From: an uncultured Oscillospiraceae bacterium
GTDB taxonomy: Bacteria; Bacillota; Clostridia; Oscillospirales; Acutalibacteraceae
NCBI GenBank assembly: GCA_902465155.1
Contig: CABQLY010000011.1
Location: 1 to 64,000 of the forward strand
Length of the DNA: 64,000 bases
Direction of reading: 5' to 3'
The translations under genes and the position numbers were made by a program. The notes beneath the pieces are model-generated. The model saw nothing but the letters and a program-made list of their open reading frames with translations, made no database searches and was not told where the DNA came from. This document shows, one piece after another, positions 18,948 through 25,136 of this stretch (its first letter is position 1; each line of letters begins with the position of its first letter).

Positions 18948-19400
18948 TTATTCAATTTCCAACCGGCGGGTCTGCGGCTTGTCCTCTTTCTTTTTCGGCA
19001 AGGTCAGCTTTAATACGCCGTCGTGGTATTTGGCGGTAATGGCGTCGCTCTGCACGCCGGAAAGGTCAAATTCCCGGCTGTAAGCGCCGTAAGAACGCTC
19101 GCAGCGAACATATTTGCCTTTTTTCTCCTTTTCCTCATGCTCCGAATGGCGCTCGGCCCGAATGGTTAAAACATCGCCGCTAATATCAAGGTGAATATCC
19201 TTTTTGGCAAAGCCGGGCAGGTCGGCCTCTAACTCGTAACGGTCGCCCTCGTCTTTAATGTCGGTTTTAAATTCATCTAACGCGTGGCCGCCGTAAAAGC
19301 CAAACGGCGCGTTAAAAAACTGCTTTTCCAGCTCGTCCATTTCTTTAAACGGATTATATAATGCATTGTTTCTGTGCGAATAAGGTCTAAGTTCAAACAT
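18948..19400 (-). CDS. Hsp20/alpha-crystallin small heat-shock protein
   Basis: A 150-residue protein with an N-terminal arm containing NPFKEMDELEKQFFNAPFGF. The alpha-crystallin domain begins near residue 43 (FKTDIKDEGDRYELEADLPGF, written in part) and ends with GVLKLTLPKK, the A-x-x-x-x-G-V/I-L hallmark. It is an ATP-independent holdase that forms oligomers and prevents aggregation of unfolded proteins. ATG at 19400 is preceded by GGAGGC. It is a single-gene unit with its own terminator and a promoter overlapping that of the divergent PucR-type regulator. No CIRCE element is visible. Confidence 0.93.
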   Translation of the reverse strand: MFELRPYSHRNNALYNPFKEMDELEKQFFNAPFGFYGGHALDEFKTDIKDEGDRYELEADLPGFAKKDIHLDISGDVLTIRAERHSEHEEKEKKGKYVRCERSYGAYSREFDLSGVQSDAITAKYHDGVLKLTLPKKKEDKPQTRRLEIE

Positions 19401-19558
19401 ATAAAAGCCTCCAATAAAACTAATTCATTTTCCGGCCTTTTGCGTTACCTGGTTGGCCGGCACCGGTTTAACGGTTGACACATTGGAACCACCTTTTTCT
19501 TTTTAAAAGCCCTTGCAACCTTTGCTTTTTGGGGCTTTCTTTTTTTCTTTGTGATTAT

Positions 19559-19586
19559 ATTATAGCACAAGCGGTTGCTTTTTCAA
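19559..19586 (-). promoter_or_regulatory. hsp20 promoter
   Basis: Minus strand: TTGAAA (19581-19586), 16-bp spacer, TATAAT (19559-19564). It interlocks with the opposite promoter. Confidence 0.65.
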
Positions 19587-19603
19587 CGGTATTATAGTAT
19601 AAT
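19575..19603 (+). promoter_or_regulatory. promoter of the PucR-type regulator
   Basis: TTGCTT (19575-19580), 17-bp spacer, TATAAT (19598-19603), about 45 bp before the ATG. Its -35 abuts the hsp20 -35, so RNA polymerase can bind only one side at a time. Confidence 0.65.
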
Positions 19604-19647
19604 AATTAAAAATGTATTGTGCTGTTAGCACAAATTTAGGTGAGGAC

Positions 19648-20838
19648 ATGAATAAAACAATTTTATTACAGGCGTTTTTGGGCAATAAAACGCTGGGCGA
19701 GCTGGCCCAAACGGTTGGAGAGCAGTTAGGCTGCACGGTTATTATTACCGACGGCGCCTTTCACATTGTAGCAACGGGGGCGGTGCCGGCCACGGCAACC
19801 GGCGGGCTGCGGCAGGCGCTTTTGCACAGCGAGCTGCCGCTGCAGGTTTGCGCGCTTATAACCAGCAGGCTGCAAAACGGGGCGGAGCCGGCCGCGGCTT
19901 TTACCGTAAACGGCTGGCAGGTAACGGCGGCGCCGCTAAGCTGCGGCACGGCCAACCTGGGCTACCTGCTTTACCTTACAAAACCGGGCAAGGCGCCTGC
20001 AGGGCAGGGGGCCGATTTTGCCAAAAGCCTGCTGGCAAAGCAATTTTACATGGAGCGGCGGCTGTACAGCCTAACCGGCAACACGGCCGAGGACCTTTTA
20101 GCAGACCTTTTGGAGGGCAAATTTCCCACCAAGGCCGATTTTACCCTAAAGGCTGCCGGCACCTTTTTGGCGCATTTTTCGCCGCACCGGTTTGTGCTGC
20201 TGCAGTTTGCAAACCCGGCCGCCGGCGTAAACAGCGCCGACCGCCTGCAAAAAAGGCTGACGCAAAGCTTTGCGGCCTCGCACCCGTTTTTTTACGGCGG
20301 GCAAATTGTTTTATTTTTGCACCAGGACCACGACTTAGCGCCGCTGCAGGCCTTAACAAAGGAGTTTGACCTGCAGGCGGTGCTTTCGGCCCCGCTGGCC
20401 GAGCTTTACAGCCTAAAGGGGCAGTTTCAGCCAACGGCAGCGGCGCTGCAATATTTAGCGGGCAAAAATAAAAATTGCCCGTTTTTGGCGTACGCCGAGC
20501 AATACGCCCTGCTAACGCTGCTGCAGCGGCTTGGCGCCGAGCCGAATTTTAACCCGGCCGTTACCCGCTTAGCGGCCTACGACGCCGCCCACAACGGCCG
20601 CCTTTGCCAAACCCTTTTTGCGTACCTTGTTTGTCACCGCTCGTTACAAAAAACCTGCGAGCTGCTTTTTACCCACCGCAACACGGTGCTTTACCGCATT
20701 AAAAAAATTAAAGAGGATTTTAATTTGGACCCGGACTGCCCCGAAACCTGCCTGGCCAACCTGCTTTCGCTGGCGCTGGTTTTAGTGCGCCAAGGGCAGG
20801 AGGATTGGTTTTTGCTGCCGCTGGAAGGCAAGGCCTAA
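19648..20838 (+). CDS. PucR/CdaR-type transcriptional regulator
   Basis: A 396-residue putative regulator. The N-terminal region looks like a small-molecule sensing (GAF/PAS-like) domain. The C-terminal 60 residues contain a PucR-type helix-turn-helix: a segment on CHRSLQKTCELLFTHRNTV followed by LYRIKKIKEDF, the typical HTH_30 pattern. The frame opens at 19612, but ATG 19648 has AGGTGAGG at correct spacing. It stands alone between hsp20 and the spoVM pair, so its target is unknown; purine or sugar-acid catabolism is typical for the family. Confidence 0.75.
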   Translation: MNKTILLQAFLGNKTLGELAQTVGEQLGCTVIITDGAFHIVATGAVPATATGGLRQALLHSELPLQVCALITSRLQNGAEPAAAFTVNGWQVTAAPLSCGTANLGYLLYLTKPGKAPAGQGADFAKSLLAKQFYMERRLYSLTGNTAEDLLADLLEGKFPTKADFTLKAAGTFLAHFSPHRFVLLQFANPAAGVNSADRLQKRLTQSFAASHPFFYGGQIVLFLHQDHDLAPLQALTKEFDLQAVLSAPLAELYSLKGQFQPTAAALQYLAGKNKNCPFLAYAEQYALLTLLQRLGAEPNFNPAVTRLAAYDAAHNGRLCQTLFAYLVCHRSLQKTCELLFTHRNTVLYRIKKIKEDFNLDPDCPETCLANLLSLALVLVRQGQEDWFLLPLEGKA

Positions 20839-20849
20839 AAGGCCTTTTT
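20830..20849 (+). terminator. terminator overlapping the regulator stop codon
   Basis: AAGGCC/GGCCTT stem around TAAAA, then TTT; the stop codon TAA lies in the loop. Confidence 0.5.
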
Positions 20850-20918
20850 AAGCTTTGCGTTTAGGACTGGCACACATTGCCCCCACCGGCGTATACTGGG
20901 GTAAAGGACGGTGGTTCA

Positions 20919-21080
20919 ATGCGAAGAAGACCCAGATCTAAAACAGCGTTTCCGGTTTACCTAATTGCGTTTTGCGTGGGGCTGATGATTGCTTTTTACT
21001 GTCCTTTAAAATTTTTAGTATGCACGCTGGCACTTGCAGTAATATTGCTGGGCATTTGGTGCATAAAATGTTGTCGGTAA
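20919..21080 (+). CDS. small membrane protein preceding spoVM
   Basis: A 53-residue protein with a basic start (RRRPRSK) followed by two closely spaced hydrophobic segments, LIAFCVGLMIAFYCP and FLVCTLALAVILLGIWC, and a Cys-rich end. The frame opens at 20877, but ATG 20919 has AAAGGACGG ahead. I do not know its function; small membrane proteins of this kind occur beside spoVM in several Clostridia, so a sporulation role is inferred from the neighbour only. Confidence 0.6.
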   Translation: MRRRPRSKTAFPVYLIAFCVGLMIAFYCPLKFLVCTLALAVILLGIWCIKCCR

Positions 21081-21091
21081 GGGGTGCTTTT

Positions 21092-21178
21092 ATGAAGGTT
21101 GTTGTTGTAAAAAGTCCAAAGCTGTTAGGTGGAATTTTGCGCCTGATTTTTGGCATTAAAAAAAGCGAGACCGTGTAA
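21092..21178 (+). CDS. spoVM: SpoVM-like spore morphogenetic peptide
   Basis: A 28-residue peptide, MKVVVVKSPKLLGGILRLIF followed by GIKKSETV. It aligns with Bacillus subtilis SpoVM (26 residues) at the key places: the initial MK, K-x-PK-x-LGGI in the amphipathic helix, a single Arg in the middle, a Gly after the hydrophobic stretch and basic residues at the end. SpoVM binds the convex forespore membrane and recruits the coat ATPase SpoIVA. The AAGGGGTG ribosome-binding site lies at good spacing. It is followed by a perfect 18-bp terminator stem and preceded by a 53-residue membrane protein 11 bp upstream. This tiny gene is the best evidence that the organism sporulates. Confidence 0.85.
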   Translation: MKVVVVKSPKLLGGILRLIFGIKKSETV

Positions 21179-21220
21179 GCCAAAGCCTACCGGCCGAAAA
21201 TAATTTTAAAACAACATAGC

Positions 21221-21265
21221 AGCAAGGCTGCCGCGGGTTAACCCGCGGCAGCCTTGCTGGTTTTT
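21221..21265 (+). terminator. terminator after spoVM
   Basis: Perfect 18-bp inverted repeat AGCAAGGCTGCCGCGGGT/ACCCGCGGCAGCCTTGCT with a 2-nt centre, then GG and TTTTT. Confidence 0.85.
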
Positions 21266-21301
21266 AATGCAAGCTTGCATTTGTTTTTTGTTTTGTGAAA
21301 T

Positions 21302-23641
21302 TTATTTCTTGTTTTGTAAAATTTCGGCCAGCTTGCCGGCTAAAGAGTTTGCGTTGGCAATGTGCGATTCCGGCAACGGGTGCCCGTTAGTGGTTTCGGC
21401 CGTCCAGCCGCGTACCTGTTTCCAATAATAGGTGTTGCCGTCTTTGGCGGCAAATTCCTCTACCGCCTGTTGAAAGTACTCGTTGCCGCCGGTAGCCATA
21501 ATTTCGTAGCCCCAAACAATGGTGGCGTTGGGCCGCGCCGCGCGTACCTGAGCCATTAGTTCTTTCATGCCTTTCATCAATCCGGCACGGTCATCTCGGG
21601 TGCCGGGTTCGTCGTTGGTGCCCAGCGAGATTACAACAACATCGGGCTGGCGGTCGGCTTCAAAATCCCATGTAGAGGTTAAATTGCCGTATAACGCACG
21701 CTTGTAATATTCGCCGGCCAGTTTGTTGGCTTTATTTTCGCCCGGGTTTACAACATAGGCCGAGCCGCCGGCTTTAGAAACAATAGAAACATCGGCGCCT
21801 AAGGCCTGCGCGGTAAGCTCGGCAAAGCTTTTGGTAACATTTTGGCGAAGTAATTCATCGGCCGGTGGGTTATCTTTTTTGTAAAGGTCGCAGCCGCTGG
21901 TAACCGAATCGCCAATGACTTCAATATACAAATTGGCGTCGGCCGGTTTTTCGGTTAACTTACCGTTAAAGGAAAGGCCGGTTACGGTTAGCTGCAATTG
22001 CTCGTTGGCTCCGCACTCGGTTGCCTTTAACAGCTGAATGTTGTGCAGGCCTGGGGTTAAATTCTCGGCAATTTTGTAGGTGCCGCTTTGCTTGGCTAAA
22101 ATTTCTTTGGCGTTTTCAAAATCGCCGTCTACAATACCGTACAGCAGCAAGCCGCTTTTCTGCTGGGTTGTAATTTCAACATCGCCCTTAAAGGTTCCGC
22201 GAATTTCAAACCCGGTGCCGGCGTAATCCATTTTAACGCTGTTGCCATCCATTACGGTGCGGCCGTGGAATTTAACATTGTCTTTAATTTGGCCTACCGT
22301 TGTAGCAGTTGGCAGGTAAACTGCGCCTCTAACCTTCAAATTATTCCACCCTGCAATCACCTGCGCCGTTAAAGCGGCGTCCTTTAAATCTACCTTGCCG
22401 TCTAAGCTAACATCGGCCGTTTCGCCAAGGGTTACCTTGTTGCCCAGCGCGTTTTGAACCAAGGCAAGCACATCTTTTAAATCGGTGCTGCCGTCGCCGT
22501 TCGCGTCCCCGGCGGTGCTGTAAAGCACCTTTTGCAAAAAGGGTGTTAAAACATTTGCCGCAGCGGCCTGCTGCGCGGTGTTTGGGTGGCCGTGGCCGCC
22601 GCTGGTGCCCTTGGGCAGCTGCACGCTGTAAATGTTGCCGTCGCCGTTTTCGTAAAACGAGGTTACGGCGTGCGAAATTAAGGCTTTCATGTTGCTGGAA
22701 TCGTTCATCATGCCGTAGGCCAAAACAATGGCGGAGTCGGGGTGCTGCTCACGAATTTTTTGCAAAAAGGCAACAAATTCGGTTTTAAGCTTTTCAAGCC
22801 CGCCCGCAACGCTTAATTGGCTTAGGTCGTTGGTGCCAAGGTTTACAACCGTAACATCGGCATTTTTGTTGTAGGCAAAGCCGTCTAACAGCTTCATCAT
22901 ATTATTGTTGGTGTTGCCGTTTGAATCGGCGTAAAACCCAATGCCGGCGTAGGCAAAAATGTTGTAATTGGCTTTTAAGACCTCGGCGGTTAAGTAGGCG
23001 TAAGCCTGCGTACCGTTGGAATAATTTACCCAGTTATCGTTATTGGGAATGGTATCGGTGCCGTAGCCCACGGTAATGCTGTCGCCGTAAAAATCAATTG
23101 CCAGGCTGCGGGTGTTTTCGGTTTTAAGGTAGCTGCCGTTAATCAGCACGCCCTGCACCTTAAAGCTGCCAACATTCTCCTGCGTGGCGCGCACAATTTT
23201 AACGGTATGTACCCCTTTTTCAAGGCCGGTTAAAATTTCAACCTCTTTGCCGGTTTCGCGCCCGGTTACATCTAAGGTGTTGGCCAGCTTGCCGTCAGCA
23301 AAAACGGCGTAGCGAACAACGCTGGGAACTTGGTTAATTTGCCCGGCGGAAAAATCCAGCTTGGCCCAAACGCTGCCCTCGCAGTAGGCTTTAAACTCTA
23401 AGGCGTCCCCGGTAAAGCAAAGCTGCAGGCCGTTGCTTGTAAGCTTTGCAGCGCCAAGGGTGTATAAATAACCGCCCTTTTGCAGCTGCTTTGGCGTAAC
23501 ATAGCCGGTAAGGCCGCCGTCTAACTCGCCAACATCAATGTCTACATCGGTTCCGGTAAAACCGCAGCAGGCGGTAATAGCCAAAACCAGCGCTAAAATT
23601 AGCGCCAAAAACTTTTTTGAATTTTTGAACAAAAACATCAT
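21302..23641 (-). CDS. secreted double SGNH (CE2-like) esterase with a central dockerin
   Basis: A 779-residue exported protein. Residues 1-25 are a signal peptide ending ITAC, which fits a lipobox (lipid-anchored Cys25). Then comes a beta-sandwich (about 50-175) and an SGNH hydrolase with GDSIT (Ser188) and NLGTNDLS near 267. Next is a type I dockerin (about 378-430) with GDANGDGSTDLKDVL and ADVSLDGKVDLKDAAL. A second beta-sandwich and a second SGNH module with GDSVTSG (Ser579) and SLGTND follow. This matches carbohydrate esterase family 2 (acetyl esterases of plant polysaccharides) in tandem. The frame opens at 23677 (GTG), but that lies in the promoter; ATG 23641 or 23638 is used although spacing from GGGG is tight. 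A dockerin between two catalytic modules, in a likely lipoprotein, is unusual. Confidence 0.8.
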   Translation of the reverse strand: MMFLFKNSKKFLALILALVLAITACCGFTGTDVDIDVGELDGGLTGYVTPKQLQKGGYLYTLGAAKLTSNGLQLCFTGDALEFKAYCEGSVWAKLDFSAGQINQVPSVVRYAVFADGKLANTLDVTGRETGKEVEILTGLEKGVHTVKIVRATQENVGSFKVQGVLINGSYLKTENTRSLAIDFYGDSITVGYGTDTIPNNDNWVNYSNGTQAYAYLTAEVLKANYNIFAYAGIGFYADSNGNTNNNMMKLLDGFAYNKNADVTVVNLGTNDLSQLSVAGGLEKLKTEFVAFLQKIREQHPDSAIVLAYGMMNDSSNMKALISHAVTSFYENGDGNIYSVQLPKGTSGGHGHPNTAQQAAAANVLTPFLQKVLYSTAGDANGDGSTDLKDVLALVQNALGNKVTLGETADVSLDGKVDLKDAALTAQVIAGWNNLKVRGAVYLPTATTVGQIKDNVKFHGRTVMDGNSVKMDYAGTGFEIRGTFKGDVEITTQQKSGLLLYGIVDGDFENAKEILAKQSGTYKIAENLTPGLHNIQLLKATECGANEQLQLTVTGLSFNGKLTEKPADANLYIEVIGDSVTSGCDLYKKDNPPADELLRQNVTKSFAELTAQALGADVSIVSKAGGSAYVVNPGENKANKLAGEYYKRALYGNLTSTWDFEADRQPDVVVISLGTNDEPGTRDDRAGLMKGMKELMAQVRAARPNATIVWGYEIMATGGNEYFQQAVEEFAAKDGNTYYWKQVRGWTAETTNGHPLPESHIANANSLAGKLAEILQNKK

Positions 23642-23667
23642 CCCCAATTTAATAATATTACAAAAAA

Positions 23668-23696
23668 AGTATAACACAGGTTTTTGTTGGTGTCAA
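23668..23696 (-). promoter_or_regulatory. promoter of the double esterase gene
   Basis: Minus strand: TTGACA (23691-23696), 17-bp spacer, TATACT (23668-23673), giving a 5' leader of only about 25 nt. Confidence 0.75.
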
Positions 23697-23763
23697 TGTA
23701 CAAAAAATTCGTTTTTTATTGCAAAATTTAAGGTTTTAATTAAAAAGAACAAAAAGCAAAAGA

Positions 23764-23802
23764 AAACCCCGGCTCTCTGCAAAGCTGCAGGGAGCCGGGG
23801 TT
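23764..23802 (-). terminator. hairpin, possible minus-strand terminator
   Basis: Stem ACCCCGGCTCTCTGC paired with GCAGGGAGCCGGGGT (one wobble). On the minus strand it is followed by TTTTCTTTT, so it could end a transcript coming from the 24-kb side. Confidence 0.5.
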
Positions 23803-23870
23803 ATGGTTTTGTATTTATGGTTTTGTATTTATGGTTTTGTATTTATGGTTTTGTATTTATGGTTTTGTAT
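23801..23870. repeat. five perfect tandem copies of a 14-bp unit
   Basis: TTATGGTTTTGTAT is repeated five times without change or spacer, directly next to the hairpin at 23764-23802. It lies about 105 bp upstream of the esterase gene's -35. The unit is not a multiple of three and no gene runs through it. Confidence 0.95.
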
Positions 23871-23939
23871 ACATTATATAAAGGTAAACCAATGCCGCTG
23901 TGCCGCAACCCGGTTGCCGTGTTTTTAAGGCGTGCGCCT

Positions 23940-23986
23940 TAAAAGGGCAACAAACAAAAAAGCGCCGTTATTTTGCCCTTTTAGGC
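23940..23986. repeat. copy of an 18-bp intergenic repeat within a hairpin
   Basis: TATTTTGCCCTTTTAGGC (23969-23986) occurs identically at 1258-1275. Here the inverted arms AAAAGGGCAA (23941-23950) and TTGCCCTTTT (23973-23982) form a 10-bp stem; at the other site a GGGCA/TGCCC stem surrounds it. Confidence 0.6.
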
Positions 23987-24058
23987 AGGCTCCGGCTGCA
24001 CAGGCTATGTTGAACTGCATTTAGCCGCAATTGTTTGGCGGCGGTGCGGCTTGTTCCT

Positions 24059-24205
24059 GCCCTGCCGTAATCGGTAATTAATAACCTGCAAAATAAAGCA
24101 GGTGGGTGACCGCCCCACGGTTTCGCGCTCCCTTCTTCCGGCAGGGGTCGGCAAAACGCCGCCCGTGTCGGGAGGTCTGCAAGCCTGCCGCGGGAGAAAG
24201 GCCCC
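24059..24205 (+). other. unidentified GC-rich structured stretch (candidate RNA)
   Basis: No gene covers this stretch. It shows nested pairings: CCCTGCCG (about 24060-24067) with CGGCAGGG (about 24138-24146), an internal ACCTGC/GCAGGT hairpin (24083-24102), a GTGGG/CCCAC hairpin just after, a GGC-AAAA-CGCC hairpin (about 24152-24165) and CCTGCCG near 24184 as an alternative partner for CGGCAGG. I could not match it to a riboswitch, SRP, 6S, tmRNA or RNase P consensus. Strand is uncertain. The neighbouring 24206-24433 has only a 19-bp direct repeat. Confidence 0.3.
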
Positions 24206-24376
24206 CTAATTAAAAACTTGTAGGGTTATAATGTCCGAATAAGCGCACAGGGAAGGAACAGCGGTTTACAAAGCTAAAATAGCGGCCTAAATAAACCAAA
24301 CAGGAAACAGGGGGCTTTGGGCCACCGCTGTAAAAGGCGGCCGAAAAATGCGGCCAAAGGCTTTGTTGCCGGCGCG

Positions 24377-24423
24377 GCCCTTTGCCCGGTTTATTTTTGC
24401 TGCGCCCTTTTGCCCGGTTTATT
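24377..24423. repeat. two direct copies of a 19-20-bp sequence
   Basis: GCCCTTTGCCCGGTTTATT at 24377-24395 and the same with one extra T at 24404-24423, just past the DUF1292 stop on the minus strand. Confidence 0.8.
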
Positions 24424-24433
24424 GGCAAGGGGG

Positions 24434-24736
24434 TTATTCTTCCTCAATATCGTAATCGTCCTGCAAACGGTCAATAAACAAATCGGCAATGGTTTCGTAC
24501 TCGTCGTCATCGGCAATGTCCTCAAAATACTCGTCGCCGTTTTCGTCCTCCTGCACCTTAACCAAAACAAGGTCGCCGCTGTCGTCCAGCTTTTCCTGCG
24601 GGTCGGAAAAATAGGGCACCATGGCCAAATACCGGCCGGTATCGGTTTCAATGGCGTCTAAAATCTCAAAAGAGTAGCTTTTGCCGTCGTCATCGGTTAG
24701 GGTTACAATGTCGTTGCCGTATTCTTCGTTCGTCAT
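24434..24736 (-). CDS. DUF1292 family protein
   Basis: A 100-residue, strongly acidic protein of the DUF1292 (YrzB-like) family. NDIVTLTDDDGKSYSFEILD opens the domain and FIDRLQDDYDIEEE closes it, with short beta-strands between. The family is widespread in Firmicutes and of unknown function. GTG at 24745 is in frame but part of the AGGAGT ribosome-binding site; ATG 24736 is 8 bp past it and is chosen. It has its own promoter and is divergent from the microcompartment operon. Confidence 0.85.
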   Translation of the reverse strand: MTNEEYGNDIVTLTDDDGKSYSFEILDAIETDTGRYLAMVPYFSDPQEKLDDSGDLVLVKVQEDENGDEYFEDIADDDEYETIADLFIDRLQDDYDIEEE

Positions 24737-24765
24737 CTTTCTCACTCCTGTTGTTCTCTGCTTTT

Positions 24766-24794
24766 ATTGTACCCGTTTTTGCAAAAATAGTCAA
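24766..24794 (-). promoter_or_regulatory. promoter of the DUF1292 gene
   Basis: Minus strand: TTGACT (24789-24794), 17-bp spacer, TACAAT (24766-24771). Confidence 0.7.
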
Positions 24795-24852
24795 GATGAA
24801 ATTAAGCGGGAATTCGGCGAGCTCCAAGTGGCACGGGTTTTACGCCTAAAAA

Positions 24853-24892
24853 ATGTTGTTTTATGATTATTTTGTTTTGTTTTTGTTGTTTT
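24853..24892 (+). promoter_or_regulatory. candidate operator upstream of the dehydratase promoter
   Basis: ATGTTGTTTTAT (24853-24864) recurs exactly at 29409-29420 beside the locus's second promoter. Here a second GTTGTTTT (24885-24892) lies exactly 30 bp further on, the same face of the helix, just before the -35. A DeoR-family repressor encoded in the locus is the obvious candidate ligand; binding is inference. Confidence 0.45.
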
Positions 24893-24896
24893 GGGC

Positions 24897-24925
24897 TTGA
24901 CAATTACCTGTGTTTGTACTAAAAT
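24897..24925 (+). promoter_or_regulatory. promoter 1 of the microcompartment locus
   Basis: TTGACA (24897-24902), 17-bp spacer, TAAAAT (24920-24925). It gives a leader of about 205 nt before the dehydratase ATG. The leader contains a CCGGCC...GGGCCGG stem (about 24970-25003) and a perfect 15-bp tandem duplication. Confidence 0.8.
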
Positions 24926-25019
24926 GTACTTGAGAAGTTAGGCTTAAAGCTTGGCACAGGGGCTAAACCCGCCGGCCGAGGTAAGGCAAAGCCAAACGGG
25001 CCGGTTAAAATAAGCCGAA

Positions 25020-25049
25020 TTTTATAAGCCAACCTTTTATAAGCCAACC
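25020..25049. repeat. 15-bp perfect tandem duplication in the operon leader
   Basis: TTTTATAAGCCAACC occurs twice back to back; the flanking ATAAGCCGAATTT also occurs on both sides (about 25010 and 25057). Confidence 0.9.
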
Positions 25050-25136
25050 TAATAAGATAAGCCGAATTTAGAAAGCTAAACTTTGCAAGCTAAGCTTAGG
25101 GCTGCAAAGCCTGTTATTTTTACGGAGGGGATTTTT

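Noticed and set aside
23801..23870. CRISPR array
   Set aside because: Repeats are 14 bp, directly abutting, without spacers, and no cas genes are present.
24099..24140. T-box leader (AGGTGGGTGACCGC... resembles the antiterminator)
   Set aside because: Match is partial, there is no specifier stem, and no synthetase or transporter gene follows downstream.
24125..24150. SRP RNA apical loop on the minus strand (CCGGAAG-AAG-GGAGC)
   Set aside because: The invariant GGAAGGAAGCAGC order is not kept and the flanking helix 8 pairing is absent.
24140..24205. Cobalamin riboswitch (TCGGGAGGTCTGC resembles the B12-box end)
   Set aside because: Only about 10 of 13 positions match, and the GCCACTG and GGGAA core elements are missing; no gene follows on that strand.
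24210..24428. 72-codon minus-strand open frame after the DUF1292 gene
   Set aside because: It runs through a direct repeat, has no ribosome-binding site and unusual basic composition; likely chance.
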